47,535 nt of DNA from Parietichytrium sp. I65-24A (Eukaryota; Sar; Bigyra; Thraustochytrida; Thraustochytriidae). Of the stretch, positions 33,101-39,013 are shown piece after piece. The translations under genes and the position numbers were made by a program. The DNA is taken from assembly GCA_012862575.1 (NCBI GenBank), contig BLSF01000128.1, forward strand, positions 1-47,535. Reading direction: 5' to 3'. The notes beneath the pieces are model-generated. The model did not search any database and was not told the origin of the DNA. It was given only the letters and a program-made list of their open reading frames with translations. Numbering within the stretch: the first letter of the stretch is position 1; every line of letters starts with the position of its first letter.

Positions 33101-35806
33101 GGGTCGTTGTATGTAGATGGCGTTGAGGTTCGAGGAAAGACGCCATCGAAAATGCTTCGCGTAGGGGATATCATCACCGTCTCGGTGGACATTATGAGTC
33201 AAAGCGTGACGTTTTTGCGTGGCAAACAGGTAATTGATACTGTTACGGGCATCCCGCCTCGCATAGTGCCTGCGGTCTCTCTTAGCTCAAGCTACCAAAG
33301 AGTGTCCATCAGGAAGGTGGAGGTTGGTTCCATGGCGGTGCTTTATCCGATAGAGGGATGGGGCTTCAAGGTAACGGTGCAGCCTGCATTTGACTCGACT
33401 CGTCTGCAAGCCAAAGCCGAACCGGATGCTAATGAAATGGACCGACTGTACAACTCTTATCTTGAGCGGCAACGTTCATGGACAACCAGAGATGACGAAA
33501 TGTTGGTGTCTTATGTGAACGATGCTGTGGACGGAAGTGGGGCAGAGCTCCAGCAGTTGCTACAAATGAACTGGGACGATTTGCTATCTATTTCGCCGCT
33601 GTCAGTACTGCGCCCTGGGTCAGCAGAAGGTGCTGCTGGAGGTTGGCACGATCCAGCAAGCTCGCGATGGGCTGGAAGCCCGGGGAGCCCGTTTGAGGAG
33701 GAGGTGCTATCTGGCTTGGAGGCGGCAAAGGAGATTATGGCGCTGTCCGATGGAGGCGGGGCGATGGTGAAGCAGACGCAAGCCGAAGGAGTTCCAAATG
33801 GTCTCTCATTGCAGGGAAATGGCGTCCTGTTGAGCTTGATCGTGCGTCGTTACGGGCGTCTCTTGGGGTTGACCTCAGTTCTCGGTCGATTAGATGAGGC
33901 ACAGGGCACGCAGAGCAATCTCCCGATTGCTTCGCTCGACCAAGTCGGGGAAGGGGACAAGATTCGTGTTGGTGAAGACATGTTACTGTTACGGACGGAA
34001 TTAGAAAATACACTGGATGATATTGCGCAACGATACGACCTTCTGCGCGCACTGAACAAGTCCGTTTATGATGCGCTTGGTTTGCTTGATCTCACTGCCT
34101 GGAAGGACCCGAGCAGCTCGGCCGCTTATCTTTCCGAGTGCTGCGGACTCATATTTGATAAGTTCAAAGTTCCTCTCTGGACGGACGCAGTGTCATCTAC
34201 GAAGGCGGAGGACATTCATAAGTTCGAAGTGGTGCTGGACTTTGGACGTGCTATGTCCAAGAGACACGTTGCAGATGTGCACGGAAGGCACACTGTGTTT
34301 GCTCAAGCATTCCGCGTGATGCACCCGATGCCGCCGAAAACGTTGCGCGCACATGGCAAACTGTACAAGTGTGTTATGCGAGGAATGGCTAGCCACGATG
34401 ATGGCGGGCCGTACAGACAAAGCTTTTCCGAGTACTGTGCAGAATTGCAAGCGCTTCCTGGCGTGGGGCTGCTGCTCCCGTGTTCGAACCGCGCGAACCA
34501 GATCCGGGTGAACCGCGATCGGTGGCTTCCAAATCCAGCTGCCACGTCACCGGTGCAAGTGTCCATGTTCGAATTTCTTGGGAAGCTTATGGGTATTGCA
34601 ATCCGGAATACAGAGCTGCTGGACTTGCGTCTACCTAGTTTAGTGTGGAAGCCTCTGGTGAATCAGGTGCCAACAATCGATGACCTTCGTGCGGTGGATG
34701 TTTTGACGGTCTCGAACACTGACCGCGAGACCGTCGACCCAAGCACCGTTCTAGCGACGCAGGACATCTATTTTACCGTGATTACGTTGGACGGGCGAGA
34801 AGTGGAGTTGATCCCTGGTGGTCGGCTCATTCAAGTGACGAAGGAGAATTACGGTGATTGGGCGGAGAGAACACTTGACTTTAAGATACATGAATTCGAT
34901 CTACAGGTGGAGGCCATCCGGCGCGGGCTGGCCACGATTGTGCCGCAAAGATTGCTGATGCTGTTTCGCTGGGATGAGCTTGAGCTCATGGTGTGCGGGC
35001 GCCCGAAATTAGACCTGGCGCTCTTGAAGCGCATGACGGTTTATTCCGATTGTTCCGAGTCGGACCAGCACATTCAGTACTTTTGGCAAGTGCTCGAAAG
35101 CTTTACAGAGGAGCAGAGGTCGGGCTACATCAAGTTCGTGTGGGGTCGCGCACGCTTGCCGATGGACAAGGAAAGCTGGGAGCAGCCACACAAGATTGCG
35201 GCGTTTCACCCTCCCAGGCCAGCGTATGGCAAGCCTCAGCCATCCCCGGATTCATTACTACCATATGCGCATACGTGCTACTTCACCATCGACTTGCCAA
35301 AGTACACTGCAGTCGATGTTATGCGCCGAAGACTCCTGTATTCCATTGAAAATTGCCCAGAGATCGATGGAGATCAGACAACAACAGGACGCCGTGCAGC
35401 TGCCATGGGCTTTGACATTGGCGATAGCGATGACGACGAGGATCTTTCCGATGATGTGTACGATCCGGATGAAGCAGAGGACGGGGACTTGCCTCCTTCT
35501 CCTCCGCCATTGAATGCTGTTGCCGGATCGCAATCTCCGACCTCTCCGGTCTTGGGCTCGGCATCTCCGTCAAGCCTTGGGAATGCTAGCTTGAGATTAG
35601 ACACGATTGCGGAAAACATCGGTGGGTCGCGGAGACGAATGCTGCTGAACGAGCTCCTGGATTCGGAAGGAACTCCGCGTCCAGCCCACTCTCTCCTCCA
35701 GAGACAACCGCATGCAATTTGGTCTAGATCTCCGGTCCTACAAGAAGACCCGTTTAGCGAATTCTATGACACGGTCCAACACCAGGACTCGGATGCCAGC
35801 GATTGA
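15167..35806 (+). CDS. Giant single-exon HECT E3 ubiquitin ligase, HECTD4/HERC2-like (6,879 aa)
   Basis: The first in-frame ATG is 15167; the frame upstream starts only with TTG in a microsatellite. Segments: MIB/HERC2-like about 480-545; SPRY about 775-895 (AWYFEVKIETMGKISVGWAT); beta-sandwich about 1750-1880 with WPG and DWGFKF; LamG-like about 2780-2910; DOC/APC10-like about 3460-3600; SPRY about 3780-3935 (HYWECTI); two Tudor-like domains about 4372-4420 and 4459-4508 (DGTYGIDYDDGD, DGTYDIHYGDGD); beta-domain about 4570-4700; PDZ-like about 5060-5145; Cys-rich cluster 5559-5616; SPRY-like about 5920-6060; HECT about 6378-6727 with the catalytic Cys6704 (AHTC, codon 35276-35278). Long helical, armadillo-like regions lie between. 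HECT ligases accept ubiquitin on the Cys and pass it to a substrate; the other domains should select substrates. About 150 acidic, Ser/Pro-rich residues follow the HECT domain. Family membership is sure; the closest subfamily is inferred. Confidence 0.94.
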   Translation: MERQAAFGDAELKGTDKLNVDLVQNVVQSTLPPYLDDFILSRYDLDSLISTKLNSRNLRNKNLRVKRKGSAQDELASLKTADVSKGEADKENVSRQLNKGSDDALIRSQQQHVLSQILLAYDSEQPTSSTVVNDLEELSLPSKSPVSSLNVSRLLLTNAIHASVLSVKDQYARYSWSSTVENGSISLGSSSEKLKQLLAAAYPVQSAQDPEFVTSLMEQAKAEDREEDLIQMLRSRVSGLTKPGGETLELQTPQQQEQQQPATAFLSMALIEMQLNSLDHAFEVGSKEHAERLLRSTCHGLMGLFESMPLGGLCGLSSWEQETLGKISDKLVDLAKKHHLDRIDDGSSGKNGDELNLLLLGLAIQRGCLSAALSSLLRILRSQTGSSSQIQISGVLQQLFNRLASATTFCPLDVDSIAEKARHQVHVRLDNFHCFEDGEQQDADSRHHHNPRSKPSLGRRRSTIGASIQAATSSSGLRQRRRLRVGDLVMLTSQADQNSVLRAGEIGRIFFDDGGVMPFRVCGPRGAGDAWFYEHSLVRVDPELVPTATATTTTNVNSNSSTSGRNSRQRASAPANVLRQVSRDSSTSSDVTSSGPSGLAENFLSGEDFLNGQTALPLPPSSCDSICTSADGRFVFLCGESISGLMKVGSGKGTLTASPTIPGHVYARLPLNFTRYSQPNAIEGKQFVYSWVASVNDRLFMLSRTAGSLNICMDSFSAASLERCKGGSSARYRTLSAEDVSVEQYTAIRGSEGVLVRKAGNCNGVSVELTASNAMAQGSEYSTVAWGGAGTAWLSGEGAWYFEVKIETMGKISVGWATPAYFNQDAYNDSAWLFNAHNGTIVDENGTLKNWGQICKEGDVIGCALRIEKTDSRVVLSFSKNGQWAEPMGVAFEIESPVLFVRPIVKLERPPARNVPDAGTGNSGLESAPGSPKTPAQTPPIQVPRFSLVGKSQAGVEDPGEQVETSTVTTGVSALANATGTGMPTTGLSSNVAATASSAPANSQPSAAALPVVTVYCGAIREFPDERPLGQNKFFYAPPDQVYQPVAWSSRDEMSDEDEADEDYEDEDEDEEFEGGVLAPLPPLACDGRYIYCLQRAAPLLPAFDNFRNENRGANKNSDAELVVDILDPLDDLRLVARKRISDTTVYPEGFPSLSRILSWKICSNGDEIFVLDEEEIIVSKEKKLRVRKAGCVGIHALFDKANAEREKCFWRKVEWPSRSASVPIRSCTLSSNADFVADALTYCPAQHALWTWQALHNTLAMRENSGLSSRSRKQVAQTPREWGDSIDRVSLVLCVLQAMSSLATPFLPHQPCHGLFGMVLRELVGEAIEVQTLAKFCSIEDEFRQRELFLEQGEIAPSLLLELLELFSASLEGDHGALREQIFSDGVAPCLRLLMSNCIVANACRLEGQHQRLSSQLRDKIFSRCVSFISESRVPKEICEICVELVLHCPLLFFSEVEQLAKFVASLLGREVSGEKLNSHESLLVGGLMQVIAAEVLARPFKDQIKLVGSLLPTLFLIVDQRTRDRLSVITTTTDHIANKLEEGEPFTFMCDSACSIVSSVLISGLCQANQEGSDGLLGEVVEIFANVSDHSSRILQFAWDAASELQNSRKNISGCRERLQMLVECVRNSLVGRVFPTIASWVEFLLRSKSERGKTSSALLSADLSLSHLISVLGCVIKFSSIIATDGASLVKSSAPEGNGEESKHREKGMRRRSSTIVNAATIAAEQAHQTKSEVRRVFCWSKSFTSETVYESEHPYSNDMMKHHIVEVPGAQYLTIRFDERTSTEESRDFLRFLRLPHGEGVLPSMNNVDYFPETAAENIRFGEERYSGSTGWPGTGQIPPLVIPSNRFAFTFVSDKTDVDWGFKFTVEAYVSILRRVVVEPWYCHLAAVSRDLVSSIIHATVASANLLHDAEVRHLRWIQNPILSGGLKEAYPPKVVSSTSRAARQIDSAPHSPVESLALGGGPSVLPPLAPGPPSANSDSGAPPLPPLKRIRSRSRSSSHIRSFSMTDEDRVTCDLMFLDMLAERPSPQTLGGALFKFLREQRVPLDQGFFTHRAAAALGAALLRVNGMERECLRIARAIISGQKPDAPSTKLLKIWTAAQYIRSWADQLVVNGQVQHHIEASLPSDCQLQAELLKKLGDMENFEDPEEPQYEVLCEVVASRARFLILDVSPPVSRMISLRSARQDAARARWHRLRKHFCPKTQQMLQEQKRWDVLIGAIRAISSLRAMFDMHKTAAQRMAHVVNRSRPPGTLTRHWSSDLPVGSLGTGEFSRDRSFSRERSFSRDRLDSGEENPSVGANGMKKKSQQRSRLPYLRLTRSNSTHQYPGMESPMNTPPHMLSSKSATSTTSTSSSSSHFSFQGQPRKRERMSGGLRRASVIEADGDVDIVVQEHDQSLSESVMTFMKAAVPIDSESLKQALESRNERAIMRVAGFEFINSLIGLARSLQRHLEGRQLFDSVLLSTARSLRGFDCTHNLSVASGSRLSGLLQSDTLGSSASIAAIAASVSIALSSFGDSRFSGALLGNGPRISATEESGSTLASSAHVENLPFTVLESHFLTDIPGCSISLREAVSRKFLSFLGSVAMLLELTTRQMSSVRKALRGEHAMLSRKEDVLKHSQNLSALSVQLMEQVVQFLQVISLDYVESDFELLAASNIVPAIRGVLAQNMEDSHESEKVRATAWRCFELLLRRCVCESGTTDNPSRRFTSGNSLQQSLLDVLVGLLESSLIKTNAVRTIFDEEKHRHEVAHPEKVVPILTPSEAPIDFGAEPMGLVGPMVTLSQSCTIGFALNLGRDKFKSGRLFSLGNPQTEVDAIGLTGSQHMAAPQQEKEVRSKISWLELFIDAQQRVVLNFGDLAGVCATVVSEYALPEDVKCNVCVQIHSLSTVQLHILSIFPEDDQHAEQRIYTVETFEDVVWEVGQLPADLRDDVGDDEAMEPGSYARVIRGTFIGFTGRVIAKKNGSACVSLDFRRFTSKWMNAAALDSWQHVACYMYRREPLAESTPYFCVTLPCTHLLRVPDDAPPLSLSLPSAVRKAIDADDLARNVDAMVRPQAMKALSELELDSSELSAALSLLQEVGEGRQGDEEPRRALLSTIKYDRFICSPIYVGSCPDWGMGSFRKCAQGVVLQEMYLWPNSHSAPPGSQGLNPTATVLTAASSLLPTEGNGGFKLSYPLSELANEDSSEVKEEDEDERRSLSGSGIYRPLLEDGGVEKQNIRALQVLALTHAACASPVGRARLTAPFPLALLLQTCVAGSATLELRVAAVRVLGILLLDVSPSTASQCAERVLEELRLASPVDSGNAMIYLLTHTIGRSLQVFQVSQSVATLRQSANEAYSVAMQMVELVHLLCSKETWAGMVSRWITSELERVADYCENFAGRESPENEHVLQGAMAALAVLGGVYEFPRIGGRAVTTSSHGLLSKNEVVVLGKEIPKYSPSKPKPRRKKKNEPQDITAKVKVSVSTDQPSGSVGHASAVLDSTPNYWESNGYTPHWIQLAIPSSMMFASVKMFTNENFENYSPEKIEIRVGPSAESLRTIRVMKLQFATKWVELVSETDVRPSDKVFRLEITSNHAGGCDSRIQQFSVLAQKAAVEVDNSKPSINERFFVRSIYGNEEDSSPAQDPSKSDIMVEEGSLLVPIRLSPPMELLDALNLDSVKALQRILRKQSSTIGEIDIKARAMKVICVLLESQVMMESIGAAMLSQLLREASLQTQHGHLIATPVRWALNPAMAKKLRITSSSSLSLHGDSPEEEFSDAGGSSSQHSADGTEGTSFESTLTFVAAGKMHRVAALDTTPMVSGRHYWECTIMEDTRDDETSLLGITTLSRIGAGRGAQGENLLKPSEDFWLLQCYNGARLHKGTSQQWDGSRRMRAHPGDTVRFLLDMDLGSLCIGINQEPLVRVFYGIDKEALWGVYPCVASYGNHTDVSVRVRNLRVSGNAQSASLPQRHLLLHGSVEDLEARAARLSMLLYEGHVSNTKALVDEPPAPSVGHAAPRFSDLSEESHRRMPWEDVVLSLSENYCYQESDTEEDSVGDQLRRDTLSSLTSYDSSLTSSSAHNSRIRRGGATKAQKPSTPGTSGQGAAGSGSQNTASASQQMIQKINALYEVAESSAEQDASLKLSKTVVDASKRDQDIHVLTMGLLSDPRFVTNQQWLATAGMEVYKEIYVKSCERALERLVVDWSSCTSQPLPSFLLEPDALEKTINLVFKSSDGNSYSPHGIDAVSFLCHKEEGMTSTLVDLCSSVFGVVGERLSQAHLEYERRTRRFKREQEQQSAQHAQESEERGDQTDDRQLHHSQTLPPPPTVPVVPDFSSMDSSSSTPGHSSASSSSRARSLPLSGLAGGGSGPIRDSLVPRATRQEGTLLVGDRVLARYMGGRNWFSGRVSMVYRDGTYGIDYDDGDKEGHVAPHLIQLLQEVEVEQQAAHASPLQHDSNRSRTSVVPESSSSSPFTIGQMVQVRFNGEYRWYDGRVTRANEDGTYDIHYGDGDFERGVRTHYIRRHPRSITSSSASVAPVSSTSSVSSAPAQPAGSRASAVPAPASEEPIHQAANLEPQVSSKPFAPDVSLTGDETYMLIADRYRGDIPPSGKADSAQVSIINSPAAADGIVQSVRLRLAEPPAGGNGSWDVLVFERAGDTSTFFVVPGTQTQPTRATLRFDPHTTEIQTVPLGTPVHISQGQYLGVLNPRGRLNVAYTPGKKKIEESWALKPVEVFYLMPKNVPEPFVGGPHRTRLWHGRAGWCAIMLVANSMESGDSSRFLRQSAEDVFSSSLSSGLRVEEALRQACWLLKILVREEFVHSIDLLSVRGFVNSIRRICEYGIFVIDGDSRDPEETSSLLFDCWLPMVEMITQICSQVVEKESMEILVNGLLSPLPREQATSLIRLQAILERKVNDMNKLRQKRLRDIVKSKSTLLSTNAATATSTSAPSRGEIGVNASDATDPASLATVGSMVPNRLGSGPASGSSAPDSRSQRQNNADLAAKVGMGQAVGTDVSDGDEDALFSGIHFQRLLKCLVAVDDLARKDGLEGELFLIDSPRRSLSEKNDWEDFEFSLVNQNLLTPSVVRFELVEGKICVSEIREEPYDRFDLGEKQNLEEVNNHLRIGDELVGVESWDLANSKEQKVKDLLVMIGMAGPRTCFGEDSANGSGMLDATSSGSEGGVESLSTSQPWWIEKEDPFDIDLSSSFDYAGVQLPPVERARTRSSSGTDSSVSTTRTNSSLSLSLSKLSTVPRLKLIFRRRQVAHTFSETLQAGKGTSYRGVRDCIPSLGSQFEAGDQESEGSLLGNAEWLDSLVTATELLKAFACQTLPPERFLKEQFGQWCRRKRQSILESRHPVFEDVGGFTHTARADPLPLERKPSRQRTHSRTSDDGALPLPPPPNAAAALEETSDLIQRRGGFDASKLFGGVKTVHGTGKSGRQEITIPGATALRLSWDPRSCLRKNRNDYAIVVEVDGQKVRGFGGMPPMLSVVAGSTVAIAVEELESHKSANTLKHESNSLAPTLVGDGAKEVSVAGLQNRAGAYIWLGTKQYFRAKFFCGRSWSDIVGWSRSNGTCGPLGDRQCPDCAVFVPRNFAGSPMTCGLSRTTDGKARYKDLLYCERCADPVVPCADCRKFLEVMVRTKGMARIPYRKASHFQTVQEYGQFLFEFVVPGMPLRVTQASKRHNLRAGTIGIVMTISESHCVLLFPKLPSKPQLEVPFQYAELVTCREFGGVDNRGVALANMASFASLASSIGSSLAARKVLDEEIDENEEDMDGASGATGSDRAGVRFLEANDFFSPAEYARYMVRNCHLRDKVRCSRQYESVQENDVGEVIRIDDGDDLPCQVLWENLGAQYWLPWDCLSLNLTKPEPAAAHGGGLLNAPDPNRAPQGSVSDKSTDDASASFSPSMLGNGVELYNNNRSATRNTGQGWGTQVLNRVVDSSVGKLNVMFRVDESTGSKLFVGVVATDGGFGKESEASTPMSESGAWALKMDGSLYVDGVEVRGKTPSKMLRVGDIITVSVDIMSQSVTFLRGKQVIDTVTGIPPRIVPAVSLSSSYQRVSIRKVEVGSMAVLYPIEGWGFKVTVQPAFDSTRLQAKAEPDANEMDRLYNSYLERQRSWTTRDDEMLVSYVNDAVDGSGAELQQLLQMNWDDLLSISPLSVLRPGSAEGAAGGWHDPASSRWAGSPGSPFEEEVLSGLEAAKEIMALSDGGGAMVKQTQAEGVPNGLSLQGNGVLLSLIVRRYGRLLGLTSVLGRLDEAQGTQSNLPIASLDQVGEGDKIRVGEDMLLLRTELENTLDDIAQRYDLLRALNKSVYDALGLLDLTAWKDPSSSAAYLSECCGLIFDKFKVPLWTDAVSSTKAEDIHKFEVVLDFGRAMSKRHVADVHGRHTVFAQAFRVMHPMPPKTLRAHGKLYKCVMRGMASHDDGGPYRQSFSEYCAELQALPGVGLLLPCSNRANQIRVNRDRWLPNPAATSPVQVSMFEFLGKLMGIAIRNTELLDLRLPSLVWKPLVNQVPTIDDLRAVDVLTVSNTDRETVDPSTVLATQDIYFTVITLDGREVELIPGGRLIQVTKENYGDWAERTLDFKIHEFDLQVEAIRRGLATIVPQRLLMLFRWDELELMVCGRPKLDLALLKRMTVYSDCSESDQHIQYFWQVLESFTEEQRSGYIKFVWGRARLPMDKESWEQPHKIAAFHPPRPAYGKPQPSPDSLLPYAHTCYFTIDLPKYTAVDVMRRRLLYSIENCPEIDGDQTTTGRRAAAMGFDIGDSDDDEDLSDDVYDPDEAEDGDLPPSPPPLNAVAGSQSPTSPVLGSASPSSLGNASLRLDTIAENIGGSRRRMLLNELLDSEGTPRPAHSLLQRQPHAIWSRSPVLQEDPFSEFYDTVQHQDSDASD

Positions 35807-36008
35807 GAGAAGGGCCGGCCGTCCAAACCATGAGCGACGCTTCGGTCTTTTTAAACTATTAGAACCCACGTAAAGAGGTACGTGTGTACACCTTTTTTTT
35901 TCCTCTTCCGGCTTTCTTATGCATTCGCCGGGTCGCCGCCGTCCATCCAGTTTCCGGGCAATATCGTTTCCCCTTCGTCTCGTTGCCACTCATCCCGTAC
36001 TTTTTGAG
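35807..36008. other. 3' flank of the HECT gene
   Basis: Short sequence after the TGA at 35804-35806, with a poly-T tract near 35891-35901. It probably holds the 3' UTR and polyadenylation region, and runs into a candidate exon at 36009. I cannot point to a specific poly(A) signal. Confidence 0.4.
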
Positions 36009-36089
36009 ATGGCAAGCGCTTCCAGCTCTCGGAATAGACTTACAGAGCCTGACTTGGAAAAGTTGCACTCGCAAAATCTCCTGAGCCAA
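36009..36089 (+). other. Candidate first coding exon of an unresolved gene
   Basis: ATG at 36009 opens a 27-codon hydrophilic segment (MASASSSRNRLTEPDLEKLH and seven more residues). It ends at CAA followed by GTAAGA, a good eukaryotic donor, at 36090. Downstream, three frames stay open for short stretches. A long CT tract followed by CCCTGAG (about 36297-36360) looks like a strong acceptor. I could not assemble a convincing spliced protein. The frame also reads through the donor for about 60 more codons. Confidence 0.28.
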
Positions 36090-36296
36090 GTAAGACGAAT
36101 CAAAGCTGCCTACGGATCGAAGGATGAATGGCGGCATTCACGAGCCAACGAATGGATCCGGGACACCTCACCACGCACCATGGACAGAAATTGCAACTGT
36201 TCACTCTCCGTGTGCTTCCACCCAAGCCAGAAATTTCGCCAAGGAGTGGGTGAGCGCGGGAGATCCGGGTCTCAACCTCGCGGACCACCCGTTTGT

Positions 36297-36297
36297 T

Positions 36298-36335
<38 letters not shown>

Positions 36336-36336
36336 T
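36297..36336 (+). repeat. (CT)n microsatellite
   Basis: A long run of CT dinucleotides, extended by a further pyrimidine tract up to an AG at about 36359. It could be an intron polypyrimidine tract or simply a microsatellite. Confidence 0.85.
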
Positions 36337-36604
36337 TTTCTCCTGACCGGCGCCCTGAGGATCTCGGGGTATCTATTCTTCTTTGGGTCGACAGAATTGT
36401 GCCGATTCCTCAAGTCAACTGGAGGTGTCTCGATATGTCTCGATGCACCCTTCTTGATCTTGTCCAAGTCCGGCGCGAGCGAGTTGGACTCGGAGCCTAG
36501 AGCCGTTTGGAGAGGTTCTCTCCGAGTCTTATCTAGTAGCGAGCGACAGAGAGAGAGAGAGATAAAGCAGAGTTTGGCTCAAGGCGAATGTCCATAACCA
36601 ATGA

Positions 36605-36668
36605 TTCTTCTCCTTCTTCTTCTTCTTCTCCTCCTTCTTCTTCTCTTCCTTCTTCTCATTCTCCTGTC
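36605..36668 (+). repeat. CTT/CTC trinucleotide pyrimidine tract
   Basis: Almost pure pyrimidine built from TTC/CTT units. It explains the poly-Leu (plus) and poly-Lys/Glu (minus) shadow frames in this segment. Confidence 0.85.
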
Positions 36669-37041
36669 TTTTCATCATCGGACCCATGGTCCGCATGAAC
36701 AAGGCACACATCCTCTCGGCCTGCATCATGATTTGTCGTGTGGCAACGGCCCGTGCGCTCACGACGCTCTCACATTCCGAGCTGCACACTTTTTTTGAGC
36801 CGCGCGAACTCTCGGAGATGCTCGCAAAGGCCAAGTCCTGTACAAAACACCTGCATTCGCAGTTTCCACACTCGCTCGCACATCTTTTGCCGGGGGAAGT
36901 CCACGTCCCGTAGCTCTTTTGGCAGCTCTTTCCCTCGCCCACATGCACACGGGGCCGCCCGTGAGAAGTCTCGGAGATGAGTTGAGATCTAAGTTATTTC
37001 TTGAACCATTGTAAGTCGAAAGTCTCAGGTCCCAGGTCTCA

Positions 37042-37103
37042 CAAAGCAAAGCAAAGCAAAGTAAAGTAAAGTAAAGTAAAGAAAGTAAAGGAAAGGAAAG
37101 AAG
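37042..37103 (+). repeat. AAAG-based pentanucleotide tandem array
   Basis: Consecutive 5-bp units CAAAG x4, TAAAG x4, then TAAAG/GAAAG variants. The variant units are grouped in blocks, the usual sign of stepwise slippage after point changes. Confidence 0.85.
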
Positions 37104-39013
37104 CTCTCTCTCGCTCTCGTCGTCTTTCTTCCGGTTGTCCGCGGAGCAATAGCCAAGTAAGTTGCTCACAATTGAATACTTTTCCTTCTCATTCGTCCGA
37201 AAAAATACAACTTTCAATGTTTCATAAGATTTAGTTTGGAAAGAAAGAAAATTTTGCTCTTTATTCCCACTTGCAGTTCAACATTTTCTTATTCTTTGTA
37301 ATTCTGTTTTTTGGAGGTTCTAAATTGCTTTCCAAAGTGAGAAGAATGGAAATGCACGCGACGACCATGGGAATTTTACTCTTAAGATATGTGTTAAACG
37401 ATACATACTGTAACTCAACTATATAACAGAGTAGCGGTTTCGTGTGCATCGCCAAACCAAACTACCAATTCGAAAATCTCGGGGGAAATCATATCAAGTA
37501 ATTTACTATTACGGATAATATGGACGAGTCCCGCCCCAGAATCTGCACTCCCCACACCTGTCAGGAAATTTGGTGTACATAATATTTCTCATTGGCAGAT
37601 CAAAGTCTTACTGATGGGCATAGAAAGCACGATATACCTCTGTTGGCGTTTTTGGATGGAACGGTGAGAAGACTTTTATGATCACGCCTGGACATCCCGT
37701 CCGCGCTCTTTCAACTAATGACCACATAAGGTTTATAATGGAACATGTTGCGAGAGGCGGGATGTCTGGGGGAAGAAATCGTTCTGTGCGTGAATTGGAC
37801 GAATGATTTGGCACGCGCGATGAGATCTTTCTTGGTTCAGTGTTTCGAAACAGAAACAGAGAAGGAAAAAAAAAAGTTAAGGCCCAGAAAAAGCAAAAGC
37901 TTCTAATTTCATGGTGAGCGAATAACACTTGACAGTGAGTACTGAGTAACAGAATTTGGATTTGAGGAGCTGGTCCAGGTCCTTCGAACAGACACATTCA
38001 GTTCGCCGTCAATCTAACAGCAAGTCACGATGTGTTCTTGAGACGTTTCCTGGGTGTGTCCTATCGCCTGCCAAGCTATGGTCAGCAGTGTCAGCAGATC
38101 AAAGTAGATTAGTACTGTAATCGCGCAATCGCATCCCGGAATGATGGGTGAATCAATGGATGAAGAATGTGTCAATTCTCATTGCGACAAGATCAAATCC
38201 TGTGTGCAAAATCCGACCATTCCAACGACAGAGAATTCATGCTCAGGGCTCATGCATCTCTCTCTCTTTCCTTTCTTGGATTCTTCTTAGATCGATCTCG
38301 CATCCATTCATCCATCCATTCATTCGTTGATCGAACCATCATACGAGTTGCCAATTTATCTTTCACCCACTCATTCCAATCATCCGCCAACGCTCTCTAG
38401 GCATCTGTATCTGTACACAGTGACAGTAATAAGAAGGGGAAACTGCGCTGTTCTTTAACAATAAGTTAGCTTTGTGTTTCTGTGTTTCCTCTAAATCAGC
38501 TACTGCGTTTCTGTCCAGTCCTATCGAGGCCATCACATCATATGATTACGACAGAGCCACGGATAAACTCTCTTTCGCTGTCGAAAAAGTAACTTGTCAC
38601 ACACACTGCTGGGTGGTAAGAGGAAAGAAAGATCCGCCGAGAGCCAAATGCATGTTAAGAATTAACAAACTTACAGTTGACTTGCATGAAATTTCCTCGT
38701 TGAAAGATGGAAAGTAGGAAAGATGGAGAGAATTGGGAGAATGAAAGAATGGCATGGACGAGTCAAAGCTGTTGCGAAGCTTATCTGTTGCTCCTGCTCT
38801 GTGTACTCTTGTGTTCCAAAAGTACGGGCCGAGATGCACGCAGGTCGCTCCGTTTATTATGCTTTCTCTGCCTCAGCTTGATCGTCTTTTCATTCGATTC
38901 ATTCGTGATGGAGGGTCTTGCCACGTGGAGATCGCGAGGATTCTCATCATCATCATCATCACAGTTCATGCCTCGTTTCCTGGCATCAAAAGACTGGCAA
39001 GTGTTCAGACAGA

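Larger units (their letters stand above)
36090..39013. other. Gene-poor, microsatellite-rich region with unresolved candidate exons
   Basis: This holds CT, CTT and AAAGN microsatellites, described separately, and AT-rich spacer. Weak coding hints are a plus-strand stretch at 36686-36913 (76 codons, no domain) and one at about 38500-38615. The latter is followed by a 61-nt GT-AG interval (GTAAGA at 38616 to TTACAG at 38676, with a TTAAC branch-like element). Neither could be joined into a recognisable protein. Confidence 0.45.

Noticed and set aside
36529-36948. 139-codon minus-strand frame with Cys-rich and Lys/Glu-rich parts
   Set aside because: The Lys/Glu-rich part is a CTT microsatellite, and the Cys pattern (CASECGNCECRC) does not match a known finger; the opposite strand is equally open.
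37608-37997. 129-codon minus-strand frame
   Set aside because: AT-rich and Phe/Ser-rich, with no domain and no clear gene context.
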